This document shows positions 1 to 5,099 of a stretch of 12,832 bases of DNA, in pieces; position 1 is the stretch's first letter; each line of letters begins with the position of its first letter. The stretch covers positions 1 through 12,832 of the forward strand of contig CAZVEV010000172.1 in assembly GCA_964625865.1 (NCBI GenBank), given 5' to 3'. Source of the DNA: CAZVEV01 sp964625865 (GTDB lineage: Bacteria > Planctomycetota > Phycisphaerae > SM23-33). Under the pieces are notes generated by a model that was given only the letters and a program-made list of their open reading frames with translations, was not told where the DNA came from and did no database searches. Position numbers and translations under genes: made by a program.

Positions 1-78
1 AAGGATACGCCGCGTTTTTTCCGTCCGCCATCCACAACTTCTGACAATATCTCCAGAAGAACAGCAAGAAAGAGAACG

Positions 79-179
79 GCAGAGAACACAGAGACATCCA
101 TCTTTCTTCTCTCTGTGCCCTCTGTTGTTCTCTGTGTCCTCTGCTCTTTCTGTCTCTCTGTTTTCTCAGTGCCTCTGTG
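79..179. repeat. CTCTGTG word repeat with inverted arm
   Basis: The heptamer CTCTGTG occurs at 111-117, 130-136 and 173-179, among degenerate versions such as CTCTGTT and CTCTGCT. The purine-rich arm at 79-94 is the reverse complement of 129-144 at 15 of 16 positions, so an RNA or single strand could fold into a long hairpin with a loop of about 34 bases. I recall similar phrases between genes in other environmental genomes, but cannot check this here. The function is unknown. Confidence 0.7.
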
Positions 180-253
180 ATGAAAAGGCCCGAGTGTTGG
201 TGAACGGTTGCCGAAACGTTGCGCGGTGCGCGCAGAAGTTGACGGATAGCAGT

Positions 254-331
254 GCAGAGGACGCAGATCAGACACAAGAAACGACGGTGGTGTTCTTCCG
301 TTCAAATCTGTGCGATCTGCGCAATCTGTGG
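254..331. repeat. 9-nt ATCTGTGC tandem repeat with inverted arm
   Basis: Three 9-base units run head to tail: AATCTGTGC at 305-313, GATCTGCGC at 314-322 and AATCTGTGG at 323-331. A purine-rich arm upstream (254-276) has the same vocabulary in reverse complement; CGCAGATC at 262-269 pairs perfectly with GATCTGCG at 314-321. The layout of an inverted arm, a spacer and a tandem arm resembles the CTCTGTG element upstream although the unit differs. The function is unknown. Confidence 0.65.
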
Positions 332-477
332 CCAGGCCGTTGCCCCTTCACAAGCCCTAGTGGTGCGCGACGGGGGCATTTCGGGACAGGAAAACCGGGA
401 TCTTTGAGGTTTTTTTTCGCCCGGACGGTCGGGAAGAACTGGCCGGCTTAAGACGCCAGTCCGATCGCGTCAGCGCA

Positions 478-512
478 AACCTTCAACCTTCGACCTCCAA
501 CCTTCAACCTCC
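478..512. repeat. AACCTTC heptad tandem repeat, five units
   Basis: Five contiguous 7-base units: AACCTTC (478-484), AACCTTC (485-491), GACCTCC (492-498), AACCTTC (499-505) and AACCTCC (506-512). Three units are identical and two differ by one or two transitions. The array is strand-asymmetric, with the plus strand almost all pyrimidine plus A. No gene starts or ends within it. The function is unknown. Confidence 0.8.
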
Positions 513-596
513 CCCATGCACAACGCCCGCAGATGCCCTGGCTAATGTCAACTAAGAACTATTTATACCCTCCGCTGCCACCCGGCGTGACGGTGG

Positions 597-609
597 TTTA
601 CACTGTAAA
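597..609. promoter_or_regulatory. Dyad TTTACA-C-TGTAAA
   Basis: This is a perfect 6+6 inverted repeat with a one-base centre, preceded by GG. It could be an operator for a dimeric regulator. A related dyad built on TTTACAC starts exactly 105 bases further on. No gene reads away from it in the window, so its target is unclear. It may instead be half of a decayed direct repeat shared with 702-721. Confidence 0.35.
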
Positions 610-701
610 GGTCGTCAAGGTCTCGTGCGGGGGGCCAGAGTGTCATACCCATATTGAATACAGCCTGTTAGGATCACACGGGCCTTCCGGCCTTCAGGGG
701 G

Positions 702-721
702 TTTACACGGCGAAGTGTAAA
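702..721. promoter_or_regulatory. Dyad TTTACAC-N6-GTGTAAA
   Basis: This is a perfect 7+7 inverted repeat with the six-base centre GGCGAA. It can be a stem-loop in RNA or an operator in DNA. It shares GGTTTACAC and TGTAAAG flanks with the dyad at 597-609, differing by a 7-base insertion in the middle, and both are followed by TC, GTC and TGCGGG words. The two may be copies of one element. Confidence 0.4.
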
Positions 722-830
722 GCTCCGTCCTGCGGGATCGGACGGATGGGGGGCGATGGAAATCTGCGGCGTTGGCGACGTGGCGGGGTCCGGACCGGAC
801 GTCTGCCGACGGGCCAACGCGGCGGGACGC

Positions 831-850
831 GGCGTCCGTAACGGGACGCC
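831..850 (-). terminator. GC hairpin downstream of infA
   Basis: GGCGTCC (831-837) and GGACGCC (844-850) form a perfect 7-bp stem with a 6-base loop, 33 bases beyond the infA stop on the minus strand. There is no U tract after it, so it would be a weak or factor-assisted terminator, or an RNA 3'-end stabiliser. Confidence 0.35.
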
Positions 851-883
851 GACGGGGCCCGGGCTGGGGCGTTCGGCCGGGGG

Positions 884-1111
884 CTACCGCTGGCGGTAGG
901 TGATTCGGCCCTTGGTCAGATCGTACGGGCTCAGTTCGACCGTCACGGTATCGCCGGGCGTGATGCGAATGTAGTGCCTCCGCATCTTGCCCGAGATATG
1001 CCCGATGATCTCGTGGGTCTTCTCGCCCATCGTAATCTCAAGCCGAAACATCGCGTTCGGAAGCGCCTGCTTGACAATCGCTTCCACTTCAATGGCGTCA
1101 CCCTTTGGCAT
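884..1111 (-). CDS. infA: Translation initiation factor IF-1
   Basis: IF-1 binds the ribosomal A site on the 30S subunit and assists IF-2 and IF-3 in selecting the initiator tRNA. The 75-residue product has the whole S1/OB-fold family pattern: an IEVEAIV first strand, LPNAMFRLE, the highly conserved GHISGKMR block around residues 37-44, YIRITPGD, and the C-terminal ELSPYDLTKGRITYR block. The family usually has about 72 residues; the extra two or so fall in the loop between LEITMG and HISGK. The start has AAGGA five bases upstream. The last codons and stop form a dyad, CTACCGC/GCGGTAG (884-899). The gene stands alone here rather than in a ribosomal protein operon. The identification is secure. 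Confidence 0.97.
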   Translation of the reverse strand: MPKGDAIEVEAIVKQALPNAMFRLEITMGEKTHEIIGHISGKMRRHYIRITPGDTVTVELSPYDLTKGRITYRQR

Positions 1112-1140
1112 ACAGATCCTTCGTTACAGCGCCACGTAAA

Positions 1141-1162
1141 CGCGCGGGACCGCTCCCGCGCG
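1141..1162 (-). promoter_or_regulatory. Perfect 9-bp hairpin at the predicted infA mRNA 5' end
   Basis: CGCGCGGGA (1141-1149) and TCCCGCGCG (1154-1162) pair over 9 bp with a 4-base loop. The predicted infA start site is about 1163-1165, so the leader would begin almost directly with this stem, about 30 bases before the infA start codon. On the minus strand the stem is followed by TTTAC, so it could also act as a weak terminator for transcripts coming from the ThuA-like gene. Both roles are inference; the stem itself is seen directly. Confidence 0.6.
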
Positions 1163-1169
1163 ACTAAAG

Positions 1170-1198
1170 ACTATACCACCGGTCCAGGCGAAACTCAA
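1170..1198 (-). promoter_or_regulatory. Sigma-70-like promoter for infA
   Basis: Reading the minus strand, TTGAGT (1193-1198) is followed after exactly 17 bases by TATAGT (1170-1175). Each hexamer matches the consensus at 5 or 4 of 6 positions. It lies just beyond the stop of the ThuA-like gene and about 60 bases before the infA start codon, giving infA its own promoter. The predicted start site is near 1163-1165. Confidence 0.6.
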
Positions 1199-1202
1199 CT
1201 CA

Positions 1203-2042
1203 TCACTTCGGCAGCGGACCGTGCAGGACGCCCTTGGCGGGAACGTCGAGTCCCGCGGTCCAGACGATCGCGTTGAGCACCATCCGCCGAAACCCGTCGA
1301 TTCGCCAGTTCTTGTGGAAGTGCCCGCCGGTAAAGCCGAACCCTCTGCCGCCGTCGGCCCGCTGGACGGCCCAGGCGATCACCTCGGTCTTCGGGGCGTT
1401 GGTCGGGAGCATGACCGTCGCGATGGGTGATACCCGCTTGTCGCCGGCGCCGAAGCGAATCCGGTAGTAGAACTCGTCGCGTGCGTCGTAGGCCGACCAG
1501 CCGCGACAAATCGGATGCTTGGAGCCCGGCGTGACGGTCGTGTGGTTGTGCGGGTTCTTCGAGTAGCCGTTCTCGTAGTAGCCGCCGGTCCATTCGAGGA
1601 AGGCCGCCGTATGCGTCTTGTCCGGCACGGGGGCCACCGCGTAGTGAATGACCACCAGGCCCACGCCGCGTGCCATCAGCGTGCGGACCTTGGCCATCGG
1701 CCCGGGGCCCTGCAGCGGATGGCTCGCAAAGCCGTCGGAGAACAGCACGATCGTCGCCGCGTCGTCCAGGATGCTCTGGTCCTTGGGCCAGCCGCCGAAG
1801 GTCGCGGCCGTGGTGAAGCCCTTGACGTTCGTCGCGGTGTCCAGGCACCCTTTGAGCAGCTTGATGCCCGCGGAATGGGCGTGCGTCGTCGCGCCGTGGC
1901 TGTCCTTGCCCGCGATCAGGACGATCATCTTCGGCTTGGCGTCGGCCTTCGCCGCAGGCGTCATCCGCCCCACCGCCGCCAGCGCGCCGGCGGCCGCGGC
2001 CGTCTTGACCAGCCCGCGTCTGGTCAGCGTCTTCTCGTTCAT
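1203..2042 (-). CDS. ThuA-like domain protein with Tat signal
   Basis: ThuA-like proteins have a class I glutamine amidotransferase-like fold and are tied to trehalose or other sugar use; their biochemistry is poorly known. The 279-residue product begins with a twin-arginine signal (TRRGLVK at 7-13, an Ala-rich core, a likely cut after AKADA at 35). The domain follows: MIVLIAGKDSHG (39-50), FSDGFASHPLQGPGP (101-115), GVGLVVIHYA (126-135), DEFYYRIRF (189-197), AWAVQRADGGRGFGFTGGHF (223-242), and the typical end VLNAIVWTAGLDVP (255-268). I chose the ATG at 2042 because the Tat signal follows directly and GGTGAGG lies upstream; an ATG four codons earlier (2054) is possible. The longer upstream frame has no signal-like start. 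It ends in tandem TGA TGA. Divergent from the Gfo/Idh operon, it is probably a functional neighbour and acts in the periplasm. Confidence 0.88.
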   Translation of the reverse strand: MNEKTLTRRGLVKTAAAAGALAAVGRMTPAAKADAKPKMIVLIAGKDSHGATTHAHSAGIKLLKGCLDTATNVKGFTTAATFGGWPKDQSILDDAATIVLFSDGFASHPLQGPGPMAKVRTLMARGVGLVVIHYAVAPVPDKTHTAAFLEWTGGYYENGYSKNPHNHTTVTPGSKHPICRGWSAYDARDEFYYRIRFGAGDKRVSPIATVMLPTNAPKTEVIAWAVQRADGGRGFGFTGGHFHKNWRIDGFRRMVLNAIVWTAGLDVPAKGVLHGPLPK

Positions 2043-2098
2043 CTGCCTCACCATCCTTTCCACACCCCTACGATCATCTTCGCAGGCGGCCGCCAATG

Positions 2099-2150
2099 CA
2101 AGGGCGGCTCGGTGGCAGCCCTTGTATTCCAGGGGAGAGCTTGGCATAGT
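2099..2150 (+). promoter_or_regulatory. Candidate operon promoter with overlapping dyad
   Basis: TTGTAT (2122-2127), a 17-base spacer and CATAGT (2145-2150) make a plausible plus-strand promoter 53 bases before the first operon gene. A perfect inverted repeat, CAAGGGC (2099-2105) and GCCCTTG (2118-2124), overlaps the -35 hexamer, as a repressor operator would. The palindrome GGCGGCCGCC lies just before it (2085-2094). The stretch separates two divergent genes, so it must hold the control sites for both. The promoter match is moderate. Confidence 0.35.
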
Positions 2151-2202
2151 TGCGGGCGAACAGGCGACGAACCGGACGTCTGTCGGAAAGGAATACGAGA
2201 AG

Positions 2203-3189
2203 ATGATCCAGGTTGGAATCGTCGGGCTGGGCGGGATCGGCAATCGCCATGCGCGATGCTACGTGGACAACAGGTACACGAAGGTTGTCGCCGTCTGCGA
2301 CATCATTCCCGAGCGCGCGGACAAGGCGTCGGCCGAGTACGGGGCCCCGGCGTTTTACAGCGTTAAGAAGATGCTGGCCAGCGGCATCCGCCTGGACGCG
2401 TGCAGCATGTGCACGGCCGGCGTGGAGAACGGGGGCGATCACTACGTGCCCACGATGGAACTGCTCCGCGCGGGGATTCCGGTGCTCGGGGAGAAGCCGA
2501 TCTCCAACGAGATTCCCAAGGCCCGCCGCATGGTCGCGTTGGCCAAGAAGAAGCGCATTCCCTACGCGATCGACCTGAACCACCGTTTCACGCCGGCGGC
2601 GGTCCGGGCCAAGAAGTGGCTCGACGCGGGCCGCCTCGGCGAGCTGAACATCATCAACATGACGATGTGGATCAACAACCCCAACGAGTCGAGCCCGCAC
2701 TTTCACATGCGTGCGCTGCACCCGCACTCGATCGACGTGATGCGGTACTACGGCGGCGAGGTGAAGAAGGTCCAGGCGTTCTTCAAGAAGGGCAAGGGGC
2801 GGAAGATCTGGTCGAACGTGCAGGTGAACATGCAGTTCGCAGGCGGCGTGATCGGCCACCTGACAGGCAGCTATGACGCGGGGGCCGGCTACGGGCTCGA
2901 GACGTGCGAGCTGGTGGGCTCGAAGGGCCGCGTCATCATTAACGAGGCCTGCAAGAAGCTGACGTTCTTCCCCCGGCTGACCAACCAGGTCGAGAGCTAC
3001 GATCATCTCGGCGGGATGCAGAGTTTCGGCGACACGTTCGCCTCGCGAATCGGCGCGTGGGTGGACGACCTGCGCAAGAAGACCACGCCGGGCAAGATCG
3101 ACGGTAAGGGCGAAGACGCCCTGAAGGCCCAGTTGGTGATCGAGGCGGCCATCAAGTCGTGGGACACGGGCAAGGTCATTACGCTGTAA
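2203..3189 (+). CDS. Gfo/Idh/MocA family oxidoreductase A
   Basis: This is an NAD(P)-dependent sugar or cyclitol dehydrogenase of the glucose-fructose oxidoreductase / inositol dehydrogenase family, 328 residues and cytoplasmic. The N-terminal Rossmann fold shows GIVGLGGIGNRH (5-16) and the acidic end of strand 2 in AVCDI (30-34). The family lysine is in GEKPISNE (96-103, K98). The C-terminal domain has LNHRFTPAA (125-133) and ALHPHSIDVMRYYGG (171-185), with His175 and Asp178 as likely catalytic residues. The start is the ATG at 2203, where the Rossmann motif begins at once and GGAAAGGA lies 10 bases upstream; a longer upstream frame overlaps the divergent gene and is not credible. It is the first gene of the six-gene operon and is roughly half identical by eye to gene C at 6513. 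The substrate is unknown. Confidence 0.92.
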   Translation: MIQVGIVGLGGIGNRHARCYVDNRYTKVVAVCDIIPERADKASAEYGAPAFYSVKKMLASGIRLDACSMCTAGVENGGDHYVPTMELLRAGIPVLGEKPISNEIPKARRMVALAKKKRIPYAIDLNHRFTPAAVRAKKWLDAGRLGELNIINMTMWINNPNESSPHFHMRALHPHSIDVMRYYGGEVKKVQAFFKKGKGRKIWSNVQVNMQFAGGVIGHLTGSYDAGAGYGLETCELVGSKGRVIINEACKKLTFFPRLTNQVESYDHLGGMQSFGDTFASRIGAWVDDLRKKTTPGKIDGKGEDALKAQLVIEAAIKSWDTGKVITL

Positions 3190-3226
3190 CGCGTCGGCCG
3201 CGAGGCGGCGCCCTGGAGAACACACA

Positions 3227-4024
3227 ATGAAGCTAGGCGTGAATTCGGTCCTGTTCGGCGGCTATGACATGGAGACCGCCTTCAAGTGCATCAAGGCCGC
3301 CGGGTACGACGGGCTGGAGATCTCGGCCATCGGGTCCATGAGCGAGCACCTGGTGATCGAGCGATGGGCCGAGTGTGCGCCGGTGGTCAAGGACCTGTCG
3401 GCCCGCTACGCACTGCCCGTGATGGCCATGGAGCAGCCCAGCCAGGACGCGGAGATCATGGAAGCGGCGATGCAGGCGGCCGTCGAGATCGGCATCCCGG
3501 TGATCAACTGCGGCCCCGGCGGGGAGACAGACGTGGAGGAGACGTTTCAGCCGGTGGTCGACAGCCTCGGCGCCCTTGCCGAACGCGCCGAGCACTACGG
3601 CGTGACGCTGTGCGTCAAGGCCCACGTGAACAAGGCCATCTACAACACGCCAACCTCGCTTCGCCTCTTGGAGGCGATCACGAGCCCGGCGTTCGGGCTG
3701 GACATGGACCCCAGCCACATCTACCGGGCCGGCGAGAACCCGGCCGAGGCGATCGCGGCGGTTGTCAGCCGCATCAAGCACGTTCACATTCGCGACTGCA
3801 AGGGGCGCCAGACCTCGCCCGGCGCGCCGGAAGACCAGGCCAACGGGCGAGGCGACATCGACCTGCTGGCCTACATCCGCGTCCTGCACGAGAACGGCTA
3901 CGACGGGCCGGTCGACCTCGAAGTCATCGGCGCCAAGGACTACGAACTCGAGCGCTGCTGCATCATCGCCGCCGAGGCCCGCGGGCACATGCAGGCCTGC
4001 CTCCAGGCCTGCGGGGCCAGATAG
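3227..4024 (+). CDS. Sugar phosphate isomerase/epimerase-like TIM barrel
   Basis: It belongs to the xylose isomerase-like / AP endonuclease family 2 barrel group (relatives include IolE and hydroxypyruvate isomerase), which moves keto groups or epimerises sugars at a divalent metal. The 265-residue product shows the opening MKLGVNSVLFGGYDMETAF (1-19), AAGYDGLEIS (24-33), GLDMDPSHIYR (157-167, Asp161 and His164), KHVHIRDCKGR (184-194, His187), GRGDIDL (207-213) and VDLEVIG (229-235, Glu232). These match most of the family metal set. The usual first metal Glu (E-x-H) is Lys131 here in VKAHVN, so metal binding may differ. GGAG lies 8 bases before the ATG. It sits 37 bases after oxidoreductase A and 9 before B, and probably acts on the same sugar. 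Confidence 0.85.
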   Translation: MKLGVNSVLFGGYDMETAFKCIKAAGYDGLEISAIGSMSEHLVIERWAECAPVVKDLSARYALPVMAMEQPSQDAEIMEAAMQAAVEIGIPVINCGPGGETDVEETFQPVVDSLGALAERAEHYGVTLCVKAHVNKAIYNTPTSLRLLEAITSPAFGLDMDPSHIYRAGENPAEAIAAVVSRIKHVHIRDCKGRQTSPGAPEDQANGRGDIDLLAYIRVLHENGYDGPVDLEVIGAKDYELERCCIIAAEARGHMQACLQACGAR

Positions 4025-4033
4025 GACTGACCG

Positions 4034-5071
4034 ATGGCTGTCGGCGTGGGCATTCTGGGCTTTGCGCACGGGCACGTGAATGCGTACTGCGCCCGCTGGG
4101 CGGCCGACGAGGCCATGGGCGTGGCCGCTGTCGCGGGGTGGGATCACGACGCGGATCGCCTGGCCCGCGCCGTCGAGCAGCATGAGGTGGACGGGTGCGA
4201 GTCGCCCGAGGCCCTGCTGGCCCGCGAGGACGTGGACGCCGTGGTCGTCGCCGCAGAGACGGCGATGCATGCCGACCTGATTGTCCAGGCCGCCGAGGCG
4301 GGCAAGGCCGTCATCTGCCAGAAGCCACTGGCCCTGACGCTCGAACAGGCCGACCGGATCGTCCAGGCCGTCGAGACCACCGGCGTTCCGTTTACGATGG
4401 CGTGGCAGATGCGGGTAGACCCGCACAACCTCAAGATGAAGGAGCTTCTCGACAGCGGCCGCTTCGGCAGGCCCTTCATGATCCGCCGCCGCCACTGCCT
4501 CTCGACGCAACTGATGGAGAACTTCGAGACGACGTGGCACGTCGATGCGGCGATGAACCGCGACCTCTGGGCCGACGACGCGGCCCACGCGGTGGACTTC
4601 GTCTACTGGCTGGCGGGCATGCCCGTCAGCGTGACGGCCGAGTTGGACACGCTGGCGAATCCGCGCGTGCCCAACGACAACGGCATTGCGGTGTTCCGGT
4701 ACGCTGACGGCACGTTCGCGGAAGTCTCGTGCACGTTCGCAGCCGTCGGCGGCGAGTGTTCGGCCGAGATCATCTGCGAGAGGGGCGCTATAATCCAGAA
4801 CTACGGCGACGGGCCGAGCACCAGCGTGCCGCGCCCCGAAGGCGGAATCTCACTGAAGTGGTATCACGAAGATGACGGCGAGTGGAGCGTCAGCGACCTG
4901 CTGAACACGCCCAACCAGGGCCATCGCATCGCGAACCTGGCGGCACCGCTGGGCGAGTTCCTCCGCGGCGCCCGCCCGCCGATTGCCACCGCCGCCGGGG
5001 GCCGTGACGCCCTGCGGATGATACTGGCCTGCTACGAATCGGCCGAACAGGGAAAACGCATCGCACTGTGA
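4034..5071 (+). CDS. Gfo/Idh/MocA family oxidoreductase B
   Basis: A second NAD(P)-dependent oxidoreductase, 345 residues, of a different subgroup from A and C. The Rossmann motif is GVGILGFAHGHVNAY (4-18), a GFAHGH form rather than a plain GxGxxG. The lysine motif reads CQKPLALT (95-102), with Gln96 replacing the usual Glu and Lys97 kept. The C-terminal domain has a likely active-site block at WADDAAHAVDFVYWLAG (179-195), with His185 and Asp188. AGGA lies 7 bases before the ATG. The gene begins 9 bases after the isomerase stop, so translation is probably coupled. There is no signal peptide. Two different oxidoreductase subgroups in one operon would fit an oxidise-then-reduce scheme, but the substrate cannot be read from the sequence. 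Confidence 0.9.
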   Translation: MAVGVGILGFAHGHVNAYCARWAADEAMGVAAVAGWDHDADRLARAVEQHEVDGCESPEALLAREDVDAVVVAAETAMHADLIVQAAEAGKAVICQKPLALTLEQADRIVQAVETTGVPFTMAWQMRVDPHNLKMKELLDSGRFGRPFMIRRRHCLSTQLMENFETTWHVDAAMNRDLWADDAAHAVDFVYWLAGMPVSVTAELDTLANPRVPNDNGIAVFRYADGTFAEVSCTFAAVGGECSAEIICERGAIIQNYGDGPSTSVPRPEGGISLKWYHEDDGEWSVSDLLNTPNQGHRIANLAAPLGEFLRGARPPIATAAGGRDALRMILACYESAEQGKRIAL

Positions 5072-5099
5072 CAGCGTGCGACCAGGATAAGGACCCGAC

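Larger units (their letters stand above)
1..883. other. Non-coding region rich in short repeats and dyads
   Basis: I find no convincing gene here. The two open frames on the plus strand (125-451 and 533-841) have no recognisable domain, are built partly on repeats, and end in low-complexity Arg/Gly-rich stretches. The region carries three unrelated short-unit repeats (79-179, 254-331, 478-512), two TTTACAC/GTGTAAA dyads (597-609, 702-721) and a GC hairpin beyond infA (831-850). A minor dyad, CTTCTG with CAGAAG, lies at 38-59. I saw no tRNA, no T-loop in a credible cloverleaf, and no riboswitch I recognise. Confidence 0.7.

Noticed and set aside
296..312. GTTCAAATC as a tRNA T-loop
   Set aside because: No acceptor, D or anticodon stems fit around it; it is the start of the 9-nt repeat.
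125..451. Plus-strand open frame of 108 codons
   Set aside because: It begins within the CTCTGTG repeat and crosses the 9-nt repeat; no domain or ribosome site is seen.
79..512. CRISPR array
   Set aside because: The repeats are 7 to 9 bases, contiguous or irregular, without spacers of constant length, and no cas gene is near.
533..841. Plus-strand open frame of 102 codons with paired VYTxK...CG segments
   Set aside because: The paired segments are just the two TTTACAC dyads translated, and the tail is Arg/Gly-rich noise. There is no ribosome site. A small unknown protein cannot be fully excluded.
884..899. Dyad CTACCGC/GCGGTAG at the end of infA as a terminator
   Set aside because: The centre is only two bases, it lies in conserved coding sequence for the infA end, and there is no U tract.
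1515..2366. Plus-strand frame of 283 codons opposite the ThuA-like gene
   Set aside because: Shadow frame; Arg/Gly/Val-rich and crossing the divergent promoter region.
2074..3225. Antisense frame of 383 codons opposite oxidoreductase A
   Set aside because: It is a shadow caused by GC-rich third positions; it is rich in Arg, Leu, Val and His, has no domain, and the sense frame is a clear family member.
3233..4588. Antisense frame of 451 codons opposite the isomerase and oxidoreductase B
   Set aside because: It covers two clearly coding genes on the other strand and has shadow-like composition.
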